NCBI GenBank assembly: GCA_000310025.1
Contig: FN649744.1
Coordinates: forward strand, 1,787,342-1,819,809
Direction: 5' to 3'
DNA length: 32,468 nucleotides
DNA from: Ectocarpus siliculosus
Taxonomy: Eukaryota; Sar; Phaeophyceae; Ectocarpales; Ectocarpaceae
Positions 7,986 through 17,259 of this stretch are shown here, one piece after another (position 1 is the stretch's first letter; each line of letters starts with the position of its first letter). The notes under the pieces are model-generated. The model had not been told where the DNA came from, did not search any database, and worked only from the letters and a program-made list of their open reading frames with translations. The translations under genes and the position numbers were made by a program.

Positions 7986-10812
7986 TCTTCCATCTCTCCA
8001 TTTTCGTGTGCCTTTATTATTTGCATCGAGCGCGCTAACCGGCACACCCATGAAAAGACGTCTGTTGTCTGCGTGTGCGTGAGCCATCAACTATGTAACG
8101 TCTGCGCTTAGTCGTCTGACTTGTGAAAATACATGCAGCTGAATGATTGACGAACACGGTTCTAAAAAGTCGTCGGGCTCCCGCCGGCCGTGGGGCTGAG
8201 GAGGAGGAGGTCGAACGACAAGGTTTAGTCTCCGGATTCGGAGTACTTGGCACAATGAGAAAGAAGACTGCACCACCACGTGGCATTTCCTGCTGCATTT
8301 TATATGCTTCTGCTCGTGAATCTGTAGTTGTATGTTTTTGTGTCTCTCCAATAAACATGGACCGCGCTTGCCGGCTGACCTGCGATAACAGCTCGGTCTG
8401 ATCGATACTTGACGAAAAGTTGTGGGAAGTCTCTGTTTTCCCCCTTTTTTCTGTGCCTCGTTGCGTTTGGCTCCCTTGTTTAGCACAGCAGCGTTTGTGT
8501 GTCATCGGGCCTTGGGTTATTCTTCGCTGCGTGATGTTCTCTCTCGATGCGGCATGGTTTTGCATTCTCGACGTTGCTGTGTGCATGCACCCCTGGGGCT
8601 CCGTTGTGTGGCAAGACTCGACTGGGTGTGCATAAATCCTACTTTAGCAGCGCGAACCGAGCCCTGCATTGTCCCCAATGGCCCGGCGTAGCTGATCGCG
8701 TCTTTTTGTGTCTCGTTCGGTGTGGTTCCTCTCAGGACGTCGCCGAAGCGGTAGCGGTCAGTGATCTAGTGGCACCGGAGCACTTGGAGATCCAGACGGA
8801 GGACTCGCAGAAAGTGGCAGACAGGTGAAGGGTGTATACTTGTTTCGCTTTAGTGCCTCTGTCGTCGTCCGTAGCGTCTACCGCTATGCCGGCCTGATAT
8901 GTACTCTCCTCCCGTCTGACCATAGGCCTGATTTTTACGGACGTCACCCCCGTGCTCCCCGGTGATTGTCCTTCAGGAGATGTAGCCTTGGACCCAGCCT
9001 GACACCAGAAGCAGCCCATTAGAACCTTGTTCTCCACTTCTTCCCGTATCAATTGTTTTTGTTGTCGTTTCCATTGAGCGAAACTTCCCTTTGATCATGA
9101 GCAATGTTTTCGCGGCGTAGCCACCACCACCCAACAAAGGCCCTTTCGACGTTTCCAAACGAAGAGCTGCACCCCATGCTAAACCCGGATCAGATCCTCT
9201 CCGACCTCTCTCCTCTCTCTACTACCAATCTCACGATCTGATGATGACAAAACGACGCTACCTCCAACGCACAACCCAGATCATAACCTCTCCCCCCCCC
9301 CCCCGTCTCTCTTTTACCGGTCTCACGATATGGTGATGACAACGATCTGATGATGACATGATGGAAAAACCAAAAGCTGCCTCCACTACGGTGGCCTCTT
9401 CATCGGGCGACGGGCGGCCGAGGTGCTTGGCGATTACGGCGCGGGGCCGAACCACGTCCTGCCCACCGGCGGCACCGCCAGGTACACCGGAGGGCTGTCG
9501 GTCATGACGTTCCTACGCGTCAGGACGTGGATGCGAATCGACGAGGCGCAGCCGTCGCAGGCGCTTGTCCGGTGAGTTTGGGGGGCGGGCGGGGGCGCAA
9601 AGCGTGGTGTGTTTGGGAAAATTGTCCTAGCCTCGCCTGTTGACCGGTGAGTTTTCACAAGCGGGGGGTGCTTGGCGCATACTTATCATGTAGTAGACCC
9701 TTGCCTCACCGGTGTTTCCAGCCGTAGCAGGCGCTTGTCCGGTGCGTTTCCCCAAGCGGGGGGTGGGGGGGCAAAGCGTGATACGTTTGGGCAAAATGGC
9801 CAGCTATGGACCCTAGCCTCGCTTGTCCGGTGAGTCTTCACGCGGGGGGTGTTTTGGGGCGGGAGGGGGCGAAACGGGGGTTGTTTGGCTCAAAACGAAT
9901 GTAGTAAGACCCTAATCTCACGAGTGTCTTCAGCCGGAGCAAGCGCTTGTCCGGTGCGTTTCCCCAAGCCGGGGGTGGGGGGGCAAAACGTGGTGGATTG
10001 GGCTCAAAATTGTCATGTAGTTAGACGGTAGCCTGACGAGTAATCCAACCATATGCCCGGCTCCGTTTCTGTTCCCTCCACTCAACACTATGTGGTACTG
10101 TAGTTGCAGATGCTCCTGCCGTACTTTCCGGTGGCATGGCCAACCGGCACCTTTCTTGATCCATGTTGGTTCGTTGCTGTAGCTCTTGCTTTGACGTTCA
10201 AATCCATTTTTTTCGCGTACCCCGCAACATCCGCACCGGTCTTTGAAGACGAGAGGAACCAGGTATCGGTGGTCACAGACCACAGGCCAAACACGAAGCA
10301 TAACCTAGTCGGCGGAAAAAGTACGGCCTCCTCCTCCTCCTCCTCCTCCTCCGAGCACCTCATTCTCTTTGGCCGTTAACGCGGATCCCGGTGTCAAACA
10401 CATAGCTCTCTGCTACGTACACGGTCGGTCGTGCTTGTGGATCTGGCCGATTGCGCCCTACTTAAGACCCTGCTCCTCTTACGGAAATCGACGTTTTGAT
10501 CCTGTGCTGATTTGATTCGCCTCCCCCCCCACGCCACCCTCATCTGGATTGGCACGGCAAACGCAAGTATGGTGATCAGCTTTATCCTTACGAAACGTGG
10601 CCTGGGCCGGCGAAATATCGCTCCGTCCCGGTACTGTAGGGATGCAAGGTCTACAACGACTACGGCATACGTTGACATGAGTAAGCCCCCCACCCCGCCC
10701 TTGTCCCTTGCCTTCTTCGGCCTATCGTCGCTGTTCCAGGGACGCGGTCCACCTTGCCAGGATGGAGGGGCTGGAGGGACATGCCCGAGCGGCCGAGTGC
10801 AGGCTAGACTAA
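2770..10812 (+). CDS. HDH: Histidinol dehydrogenase, plastid-type, 11 exons, complete
   Basis: Oxidises L-histidinol to L-histidine in two NAD-dependent steps, the end of histidine synthesis. Exons: 2770-2986, 3086-3204, 4151-4321, 5271-5465, 5991-6106, 6469-6552, 6999-7095, 7696-7851, 8736-8824, 9377-9571, 10740-10812. All borders are GT-AG and all phases agree, giving 503 aa. Seen: [11 protein letters not shown] (exon 4), GGAQAVAA (5), GPGN (6), [11 protein letters not shown] (7), APEHLEI (9), [15 protein letters not shown] (10), EGLEGHARA (11). Counterparts of the E. coli zinc ligands Q259, H262, D360, H419 are Q333, H336, D434, H494; the catalytic E326-H327 pair is E400-H401, and the spacing between them matches to within one residue. 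The N-terminus has a hydrophobic segment and AASFVP, like the ASAFAP signal of stramenopile plastid proteins. ATG 2770 is chosen because it supplies this. The PGGRYP and LPTGG variants resemble many bacterial HisD more than plant ones. Without splicing at 2987-3085 the product would be 536 aa. Confidence 0.93.
3205..4150 (+). other. Intron 2 of histidinol dehydrogenase
   Basis: A 946-nt GT-AG intron. No nested gene is recognised. It holds a CTG/CTGC-rich tract around 3772-3808 followed by two close copies of ACCGGTGCTTG (about 3807 and 3828). Confidence 0.75.
4322..5270 (+). other. Intron 3 of histidinol dehydrogenase
   Basis: A 949-nt intron (donor GTGTGT, acceptor CCGCCAG). It contains a short GGTA array near 4382-4398, a TC-rich tract near 4686-4735 and nothing that looks coding. 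Confidence 0.75.
6827..7022 (+). repeat. 106-bp tandem duplication spanning the acceptor and start of exon 7
   Basis: The end of intron 6 plus the first about 22 nt of exon 7 is present twice. The decoy (TGTGCCATCGATATGCTTGC, from 6894) differs by two bases from the true exon start (TGTGCGATCGACATGCTTGC, from 7000), at a spacing of 106. The upstream halves are also alike: both begin with GTGTGGGACAC and share a CGATCG-TTGTT-TTTCTTTTCC stretch. The decoy has lost the acceptor AG (GCTTGTG where the real site is TTTTAG). Confidence 0.8.
7110..7485 (+). repeat. Degenerate minisatellite in intron 7 of histidinol dehydrogenase
   Basis: About five degenerate copies of a roughly 45-55 bp unit begin near 7112, 7160, 7204, 7258 and 7438. 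Each starts with GCTGCTGA, followed by a TCTCGGTTG-like and a TTTCA(G/A)-like block; several carry AGTCTA/CTATAG. Each TTTCAG block resembles a 3' splice site. Confidence 0.65.
7870..8000 (+). repeat. (TC)n microsatellite with CGCTTCTTC interruptions
   Basis: A long TC tract just after the donor of exon 8 (GTGAGA, 7852). It is broken three times by a TCGCTTCTTC-type unit, so the repeat unit itself has been duplicated. It lies in intron 8. Confidence 0.9.
8005..8085 (-). repeat. tRNA-Ile-like short interspersed repeat (SINE-like), copy in HDH intron 8
   Basis: On the minus strand this reads ACGTCTTTTCAT, then CCGGTTAGCGCGCTCGATGC, then AATAATAAAGG and CACACG. The same order of blocks occurs at 15.27-15.36, 28.16-28.28 and 29.52-29.64 kb (plus) and twice at 31.49-31.65 kb (minus). 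GGTTAG-GCG-GATGCTAATAA resembles the D-loop to anticodon region of eukaryotic tRNA-Ile(AAU). No B box is seen. Confidence 0.6.
8086..8735 (+). other. Remainder of intron 8 of histidinol dehydrogenase
   Basis: The intron runs from 7852 to 8735. Beyond the TC tract and the SINE-like copy nothing coding is recognised. The acceptor is TTCCTCTCAG ending at 8735. Confidence 0.7.
8825..9376 (+). other. Intron 9 of histidinol dehydrogenase
   Basis: A 552-nt intron (donor GTGAAG, acceptor CCAAAAG, which is purine-rich and weak but gives the only frame matching the conserved HYGGLFIG). It contains two similar blocks around ATCTGATGATGACA near 9236-9247 and 9346-9358, a poly-C run at 9293-9304 and no coding signal. 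Confidence 0.7.
9545..10030 (+). repeat. Minisatellite that has copied the exon 10 end and its 5' splice site
   Basis: The block GCGCTTGTCCG|GTGAGT at the end of exon 10 (9561-9577) is repeated at about 9636, 9731, 9831 and 9943, with units of roughly 75-115 bp. Each copy is followed by an AAGCGGGGGGTG-like G-rich stretch and an ACCCTAGCCTCAC-like stretch. The copies at 9636 and 9831 keep GTGAGT; those at 9731 and 9943 read GTGCGT. All extra copies lie inside intron 10 (9572-10739). Confidence 0.8.
10031..10739 (+). other. 3' half of intron 10 of histidinol dehydrogenase
   Basis: Holds a (CTC)n run at about 10328-10352 and a plus-strand copy of the poly-C-tailed repeat at about 10520-10702 (CTCCGTCCCGG, TGTAGGGATGC, CGACTACGGCAT, ACATGAGTA then C-rich). 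It ends in a good acceptor (TCGCTGTTCCAG) before the last exon. Confidence 0.65.
10740..10812 (+). CDS. HDH: Terminal exon of histidinol dehydrogenase
   Basis: A short exon of 73 nt giving (R)[23 protein letters not shown] and a TAA at 10810-10812. EGLEGHA carries the C-terminal zinc-ligand histidine of the family. It is joined in phase to the CG left by exon 10 across a 1168-nt intron. At first sight the DNA resembles a tRNA (CCCGAGCGGCCGAGTG), but the coding reading explains every base. Confidence 0.9.
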
Positions 10813-11643
10813 GCCGGGACGCAACAGGATGCCCGATCGAGCGTTTGGGTTGTCGCTAGATTTGTCGCGAACAAGCTTGAGTCGCGCCCCCAAAACGTTG
10901 TCGTCGGCTTTTTTTTCTCGTCTCCTTTTGGTTTGACCGTCATCGATTTTCCGACTGGCTGGCTGATCGGCACTGGTTGCGTGGTGTTATTTTTTCGGTG
11001 ACTTTGATGGTTTGTCGCGGTTTTAGCGGTCGAGCGAGGCCTAAGCACAACGGTGCTGTACAACAGTGACAGAGGTGCTGGCGCCAGGGGAGGCGGGGGG
11101 TTGCAAAATCCATCTTCTGCATTTACCGTCTAGTTTTTTTCCCTTTCGGGCTTCATGAAGTTCTTGTCCACAAGAAAACACATCCATACAAGCATCACTT
11201 GTTGCGCAACAAACAAAGCCTAATGTTAGGCGCAAGAAGTCTTTGGGTTACTTGGATCTTGGGAGAGACTCGCCTCTTCAGCCGAAGAGACACAGACACA
11301 AAGCGGCTTCGTTTGCCATGCTTTTCCCCCCAAGCACACATACTGTAGGTGGAGATGCTTCGCGTGCGACGTATCCGGCACGAGATATGGTTGGTCCTCA
11401 GGGCGAGGATACGTACCGCGTGGCGACCGCGAACAGTAACATGTGTACCCACGCTTTTGTGTTGTATTGTCGTATTCGTCTTTCCACGTTGTTCGGTGGA
11501 GAAATGTTCCAGAGCTCATGTTAGGTTGTTGTGAGGGGCCAGGAGAATCTGAATCATTCACCACGAGATTCGAACTCGGTGCCAAGTCCTCTCGCATTTT
11601 CCTCTGATGACAGATAGACACGACCTCCTAGACATAGACAGAC
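10813..11643. other. Intergenic region after histidinol dehydrogenase
   Basis: No exon is recognised. It should include the 3' UTR of the upstream gene; no AATAAA is obvious close to the stop. Several short T-rich tracts are present. A B-box-like GAGTTCGAATCTCG on the minus strand near 11568-11581 is discussed under rejected items. Confidence 0.5.
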
Positions 11644-12270
11644 ATGGTCTACATGGTTTATATCTTCACCTACAGACCCAGGAAACCTGCCACGGGTTCG
11701 AGGACGACTGTCTCGGCGACAATAGGCTGCCCTTTATCTAGTAGGGTCACCTCTCAGCACGTGTTAGACTACTGTGTGGGACGACAGCGTTCACATGCAT
11801 ACGCAGATAGGCCAATTTTTTCCGACTGTGCGAACCGCCATCACAACGGGTATCACTTTGCCCATGGTAGCGCACCCCTTTTCGTCTGCTGGCTCCGGAT
11901 GTACAATCATGCGTTTTGCGGAACACGGATGTGGGCAATTGCTGTTTTCGGCTGCCTGCAAGCAGAGTACAACAACATCGATTGCCCCCGAGAGCAGGAT
12001 TCTATTGTTTGTCTCCAACCCCCCTGTCCCACCGATTTTTTTTTTTTTGCCGGGTTGGTGATGGGAGAAGAAGCCCAAGCAAGCTTGGCACTTGGATACG
12101 AACGTACAGCAGCAGTAGACATGAAGCGGTATCGCCTTCGGTCCATCAGCCAGTATCAACCGCTCTTTTGGGGTGGCTTGGGAGCTTTCGTGACGAACCC
12201 ATGTAAGGCGACAGGAGCGTGCTATTTTACAAGCGGCAGTTATGTATCCATCCCGTCTTCCGTTTCATAG
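11644..12270 (+). CDS. Unrecognised 208-codon open frame
   Basis: The longest uninterrupted ATG frame between the two recognised gene regions. The predicted product has no recognisable domain, contains many His, Cys and Tyr, and includes a Phe run that merely reflects a poly-T tract (12038-12050). There is no signal peptide or clear helix pattern, and base composition is like the surrounding spacer rather than like the GC-rich true exons. Such a frame can arise by chance in 32 kb or be a relic of a mobile element. I report it because of its length, not because of a function. Confidence 0.2.
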   Translation: MVYMVYIFTYRPRKPATGSRTTVSATIGCPLSSRVTSQHVLDYCVGRQRSHAYADRPIFSDCANRHHNGYHFAHGSAPLFVCWLRMYNHAFCGTRMWAIAVFGCLQAEYNNIDCPREQDSIVCLQPPCPTDFFFFAGLVMGEEAQASLALGYERTAAVDMKRYRLRSISQYQPLFWGGLGAFVTNPCKATGACYFTSGSYVSIPSSVS

Positions 12271-13984
12271 AGTCTAAAACTGAAATGGTGGTCCCCCCAC
12301 AGACTTTCTTGCCCCCATCTTCACATCGAGAAACACCGCCCTAACTTCTTCTAAGTGGGATGCAAATATGGGAACATGAGAGTACCTAGGACGGGCCACA
12401 TGCAGGACGTTCCGGCAAGTTCTGTTGGGCCTGTGGTATGGGCGGGATGATTTGGTATCATAATGACTAGCTATGATGAATTTTGTGTTTTGATGTTGTT
12501 TCGCCCCTCGATAAATGAAACGAATTACCGCATGAATCATACTGAGCTTGCTGGGCTTGTACATATGCAAACAAGCGGCAGGGTAGTTAGATCCATAAAT
12601 ATCCAGCCGATCAATCCACAGGGAGCTGATTGGCTAAGCCGCTAAGTCCCAAGAAGCACGTGGTGCGGGTCAACAAGTGCCGTTTCGGAAAGACTACTGA
12701 TTTTCCGATTTTACGTCACCCCCGTGGCAAGACCGAAGATACCACGCATCAAGACTGAAGATTCCACGCGTCGGCCAAAAACGCCAAGCCCCCCTCGCTG
12801 TCCTCTGCCTACCCACTACCCACGGTGTGCGCGTGCTACGCCCGCTCTCCTCTGCGTCACACCTTGACTTCGGCACAGAGGGAGTTACTTGAAACATGAC
12901 TGCTGAAGGTGACAGAATCCTGCTTTTTGGTGCGAGGGGTGTGCCGTTGATGAACGGATGCCCACGGGAGGGGCGGGAGGGTGATGCTGTGGTGTGCAAA
13001 TGCTCAACGTGTTGGATGGTCTACCACCTCAGATCCTATCCAAGCAGGAACCCTGCCTCAGAAATGCACAAACACATCCCCACGACGTACTTCTGAAGGC
13101 TTTGGCGAACGATCGGTCGCAAATTTTATTTTTTGTTTGACGTCCAGACCCCCTTTGTTCAAGTTGGCACATGAGCGAGCACGCATGTAGCACACATGTA
13201 CTTTGTAGTATGCAGCCTACAAGGCAGTCTAGTCTCTTTCAGCTGCTCTTTTGTAGTCTAGTCCACACAGCAGTTGTGTTATCTCTCGGAACACATGATA
13301 GCAGACCCCTCGCACACTTCGAGCGGTGTTCCCCGTGCATTCCGCATGCATACATTTTAGGCACAGCAGCAGCAGGAAGGTTCAGATAGATGGTGCAACC
13401 TCGTACGTATCATACGCATAACGTTATGAGGTTTGGACATGGGACGCGGGGCGTGGGTTCAAACCTTGCTTGGTGCAGTCGCTCGAACCGGGATTTCTCT
13501 TACACTTTAGAGTTTTGGAAGCCGTTTCGCGACGGGATAACGGGATGTCTTTTTCAGAACGTTTCTCAAAGCGGCGGAACACCGCACCCTAGTCTGCGAA
13601 CGCCATTAAAAAGGTGTCTGCTATGGAGCCCTCTACTCTGGGTGAGCGGAGAGTTCGGAGTGTGGTGGCCATGACTTGCCACCACCGGAGGTTGGCGCTT
13701 TCCTTTGGTGCGATGTGGCGAGGAATGCCAAGCGTGACCGAGCGAACTCAGTCAAGCTAGGGTGGGTGGTGCGGAGTGTGGGCGAGCCTTCGTGGACTGA
13801 TTTTCCCATCCTCCTAAAGATTCATCAACTATTCGCAGTTGTTGGGAATCGCAACAGTCATGGACCCTCGGGAAGAGCAGTGATCTATTTTCACACGTTC
13901 CCCCAGATCCTACTCTTATGTGCGTGTGTCTGTGCTCCCTGAATGTCCATATCTTGACCTCACACTGTTTTTTCAGCTTAGTTT
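12271..13984. other. Spacer without recognised gene
   Basis: Nothing clearly coding is seen. It contains two adjacent copies of a roughly 23-bp unit (AAGACCGAAGATACCACGC near 12729 and AAGACTGAAGATTCCACGC near 12752). A GGGTTCAAACC box near 13456 looks like a tRNA B box but has no matching A box. Confidence 0.45.
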
Positions 13985-14270
13985 TACAGGGGGGGGGGGG
14001 GGGGGGGGGAACCCAAATCCGGGCTGGCGGAAACCTTTTAACCTTTACCCCCCATCCCCAAAAAACCGGGGAGGAACACCCCGGGGTTTCCCCGGAACAG
14101 GGTCTCCCATTACCAAAGGGGAAAGGCCCGGGGGGATTTTGGGAGGCCCAAGAAAGGGGGGCTGCCCCCCCGGTAAAGGGGGTTGGGAACTTGGGGTTTA
14201 TTTCTTTGGGACGGGTGAAAACCACCGATGAATTAAATTTTTTTTTGGGGGTTTTCCCTCCCAAAAAAAG
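13985..14270. other. Low-quality left flank of the assembly gap (smeared duplicate)
   Basis: After a 21-G run (13989-14009) the sequence becomes a chain of stretched homopolymers. Block by block it follows the sequence just right of the gap. For example ATCCCCAAAAAACCGGGGA here matches ATCCCTACAAAGCCGGGA there, then GAACAGGGTCTCCCATTACCA matches GGACCAGGCTCTCACATCACCA, and GACGGGTGAAAACCACCGATG matches GTACGGATGACAGCTACGTATG. This is the look of a read that slipped in poly-G and lost phase. The frames in it should not be annotated as genes. Confidence 0.85.
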
Positions 14271-14370
14271 NNNNNNNNNNNNNNNNNNNNNNNNNNNNNN
14301 NNNNNNNNNNNNNNNNNNNNNNNNNNNNNNNNNNNNNNNNNNNNNNNNNNNNNNNNNNNNNNNNNNNNNN
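14271..14370. other. Assembly gap of 100 N
   Basis: Exactly 100 N, the usual placeholder for a gap of unknown length. Because its two flanks represent the same sequence, the true gap may be zero or negative. Confidence 0.98.
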
Positions 14371-14560
14371 GGGGGGGGGGGTGTACTCATAGTCGTGCAT
14401 GCCGTAGTCGTTTGACCATTGACCTCGCATCCCTACAAAGCCGGGACGGAGCACGCCGGGTTCTCACCGGACCAGGCTCTCACATCACCAAGCGCGAAGC
14501 GCCGTGAGGTATTTGGCGAGTCGCATGAAGGGTGAGCTGCCATCCTGCTAAGGGTGTTCG
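14371..14560 (-). repeat. Poly-C-tailed interspersed repeat, minus-strand copy
   Basis: Read on the minus strand this contains GTGCTCCGTCCCGG, TTTGTAGGGATGCGAGGTCA, AACGACTACGGCATGC and ATGAGTACAC, then a run of C. It matches the plus-strand copies near 104-150, 195-332 and 10520-10702. The C run (here G, from 14371) is what breaks the assembly. Confidence 0.7.
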
Positions 14561-14771
14561 GCATCTTGTGCTTACTTCCTTGCGTACGGATGACAGCTAC
14601 GTATGACTTAATTTATTTTCTGGTGCTTTCACTTCCAGAGACAGTTGTAAGCACTGTGTAACTGCCTCGAGGAAGCTTGACCATTTTAACACAACGTGGT
14701 ACGATCATCCCCCGTTGCGCGGAGTGAGGTTTCTCCACCCCGCACAACATGATCTACTCGACCACCATTAT

Positions 14772-14821
14772 GGTTACCGCCAAAAAAAAAACCGAGGTAA
14801 AAAAAAAAAAAAACGGTAACC
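14772..14821. repeat. 8-bp inverted repeat around poly-A tracts
   Basis: GGTTACCG (14772-14779) and CGGTAACC (14814-14821) are perfect inverted copies flanking two A runs. It may be a small foldback; no function is assigned. Confidence 0.6.
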
Positions 14822-14847
14822 TGGTTGCCGAGTTCACGAAGTGAATT

Positions 14848-14973
14848 GGCTTGTTTTACAACGTCGTTGCCAAGCGACGAAAACCCAATCCCGATGGCAA
14901 ACACCGAGTGGGGGGCTTGTTTTACAACGTCGTTGCCAAGCGACGAAAACCCAAACCCCGATGGCAAACACCG
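14848..14973. repeat. 66-bp tandem duplication
   Basis: Two almost identical copies (14848-14906 and 14914-14973), each from GGCTTGTTTTAC to GGCAAACACCG, differing mainly at AATCCC versus AAACCCC. Each contains CGTCG-TTGCCAAG-CGACG, a short inverted repeat. Confidence 0.9.
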
Positions 14974-15269
14974 TTTAACGGGGGGGCAGAAAAATACAAA
15001 AATACAGGTAGACTAACGTACTGTAGTCAAACTCCTGGCGCCAAGCAAAGGTTGCTGCGTGGACTGACTCGGCGAAAGACTGAAGAAGGCCATACTACAT
15101 ACATGTAACGGTTGCTCTTCGTGCTGAAGTGAGGTGGTGTGGAGCTGTCTGGGCATGCCAATCGTGTTTGCTTTGATGTGTGTGATAAGTAGTAACAGTT
15201 GCAGACGTCTGCAGACAACCGCTTGCTGCGCATACACACACAGAGAGATGGCGGCCTATAGAAGCTTGC

Positions 15270-15356
15270 GTTTGTTTGTAGCTGCAATAACACTGGCACT
15301 TCATTGTTCAGCTGGTTAGCGCTGCCGATGCTAACAACAAAGACATACACACACAT
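15270..15356 (+). repeat. tRNA-Ile-like short interspersed repeat, plus-strand copy
   Basis: CACTGGCACT, TTCATTGTTCAGC, TGGTTAGCGCTGCCGATGCT, AACAACAAAG and ATACACACACA occur in the same order as in the copies at 28.16 and 29.52 kb. This copy best preserves the tRNA-like TCAGCTGGTTAGCGC block. Confidence 0.6.
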
Positions 15357-16475
15357 TGGTCCTCATAGATGCCACCATCGTCGTCCCTGCAGCGAGCAGA
15401 AGCGTAAAGAAAAAATCCAAACGCCACGATCCGCCCTCAACGAGATGTTCGTGAGGTCTAGCCCTGGTGTGAGCCGGCGGACTTCGGGGGTTGCTGTTTG
15501 ACTCTGTGTAATAGCTTGCAAGAGAGAAGACACGAAGGCGAGAGGGAGATAGAAGGAGGGGTGCCCCAAAACTTCGACAGGAAACAGGGATTCCACACTA
15601 TCATCCAAAGCTTCTCACTACGTACCCTCCAGGTACATCCCAACTGCGTCCAATGTAACGGCTACTTTCGACGAACACGAGAGATTATCTACAGTAGCAG
15701 TCGTCTAGCTCTGCCGTCCTTACTGCTGATACTTTTTTGGCGTAACGGAGGTGGTCTTGGCAAAGGCACCAAAACCTAGCCTGCGGAGATTACAACGGGG
15801 GTGATTGTGATGAAAGACTCGGCCAGCTGCGTGAACGGAAAACAGCCACGAAAAATGGAAGGTCTGCGGCCAGAGCCCACTGGTGCGTTGAGAGGATGAG
15901 AAAGAAAGCTGGTCTGGTGCAGCCTGAGAACTTGACCGTCGCTTTGAAATGCTGCTGCTGCTCTGTTGCTGCTGCTCTTTCTCTCTCTGTCTGCCCCCCC
16001 CTCCCCGCTCCTCTCTCCCTCTCTCATCTCTTCTCCTGCTCTATTTGCTGTGTCATTGGCGTACATTGCCATTCATCGGCATTCTTTACACTCCCTCAAC
16101 GCTGCTGCTGCCGCATGATAGTTTGTATCTCGCAAGGAAGGAATTTGTTGTATCTGAGCACAAGTAAGCGAAAGAACTTGCAGGAAAAAACGAATAGCCA
16201 ACCCGCCATCACTCCAGCAGGTCAGCAGCAGCGTTATCCTTACAGAAGTCCTTCGTTGTCTAGATTAACCTGTATGTTCGATGCCGCCACACATGCTCGG
16301 TGCGAGTTTGTCAGAACAGGCAGTCCTTGGAACGCATTCGCCAATAAGCCTAGCTCTGCTCCAGCAACACTTCGCCTGCTCATGGCAGCATCTAAAGTTG
16401 CCTCTGAAAGATAGTATGGAATACCGAATATTCTAGTAAAGAGGTATATTTGTCTTGCCGGGAGCAGATTTTCAG
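15357..16475. other. Spacer before the FNIP block
   Basis: Contains a TC/CTG-rich stretch at about 15950-16040 and a 172-codon plus-strand frame (15896-16414) without recognisable domains. An upstream exon of the FNIP gene is expected somewhere here or is lost; I could not place it. Confidence 0.4.
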
Positions 16476-17259
16476 GTTTTCGGGGTGATTTCAATCAGCC
16501 CATCGCCCAAGTGGAGTGGTCAGCCTCACTTCAACAGCTATGTTTCGGAGACCGTTTCGATCAGCCCATAGCGGAAGTCGTCTGGCCGGGGTCTCTCCTG
16601 GACCTGACGTTTGGGTTTTGTTTCAACCAACCTATTGCCGCAGTCGTGTGGCCACCCTCCCTGCAATGTCTAGAACTCGGGCAGATGGCGGGCGACTTTG
16701 ACCAGCCCATCATCGACGCGCTCTGGCCAAGCTCGTTGAACAAACTTTGTTTTGCGGACGACTTCGACCATCCCATTGCCGGGGTGGCTTTTCCGGAATC
16801 TCTCGAACAACTCGAGTTTGGATTCAATTTCGATCAGCCAGTCGTTGGCGTCGAATGCCCTGATTCACTTCAGGTAGTGTTTCTCGGAGCAAGTTTCGAC
16901 CAGTCCGTTGACGAGGTCACGTGGCCGGCTTCCCTGCAAAGGCTGATGTTTGGAGCGAGGCATCAGATACCGCCGAACAACAGAGGTTTCGACCATCCTG
17001 TCTCCGGGGTTGCGTGGCCGCCGTCGCTTCAAGTGCTGGATTTCGGGCTGTTCTTCAACCAGCCGGTTGCCGATGTGGTGTGGCCGGCCTCCCTACGGGA
17101 GCTGGATTTGGGACCTCGATTTGAACATCCCTTGAACGGGGTCTTGTGGCCGGCCTTCCTTCACGCCCTGACGTTCTGGTCAGGGTTCAACCGGCCTCCC
17201 TTCAGCAGCTGTTCTTCGGGGGTGCATTAAGCCAGGAGTCGTGCGGCCGGAGACCCTGA
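16476..17259 (+). pseudogene. FNIP-repeat (LRR-like) coding block, 5' end missing, last repeat frameshifted
   Basis: From a likely acceptor (GATTTTCAG ending at 16475) the frame encodes ten consecutive repeats of about 22-23 residues with the pattern F-[ND]-[QH]-P-[IV]-x-x-V-x-W-P-x-S-L-x-x-L-x-F-G, as in the FNIP/IP22 repeats known from Dictyostelium, stramenopiles and giant viruses. Repeat 7 is followed by an insert (ARHQIPPNNRG). In the eleventh repeat FNRP is followed directly by DNA that encodes ASLQQLFFGG in another frame (from 17194 to a TGA at 17257-17259). A small deletion near 17190-17194 has therefore removed the middle of the repeat and put the old frame out of phase, so the present frame stops at TAA 17228-17230. 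No start codon or N-terminal domain is attached. It may be a truncated gene still making a short product or a pseudogene. FNIP repeats form a solenoid thought to bind proteins. Confidence 0.75.

Noticed and set aside
7644-8090. Ser/Leu-rich or Arg/Glu-rich frames over the (TC)n tract
   Set aside because: Dipeptide repeats are produced by the microsatellite inside HDH intron 8.
10776-10860. tRNA-like sequence (CCCGAGCGGCCGAGTG ...)
   Set aside because: It reads without remainder as the terminal exon of histidinol dehydrogenase, with acceptor, conserved EGLEGHARA and stop; no acceptor stem or T-arm pairs.
11560-11625. tRNA B-box-like GAGTTCGAATCTCG on the minus strand
   Set aside because: A T-arm-like hairpin exists, but no matching acceptor stem or A box is found at the right distance.
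13440-13475. GGGTTCAAACC resembling a tRNA B box
   Set aside because: No A box, anticodon arm or acceptor stem upstream; probably chance or a worn SINE.
13918-14454. Open frames crossing the N gap
   Set aside because: They run through Ns and the smeared left flank, so they are artefacts.
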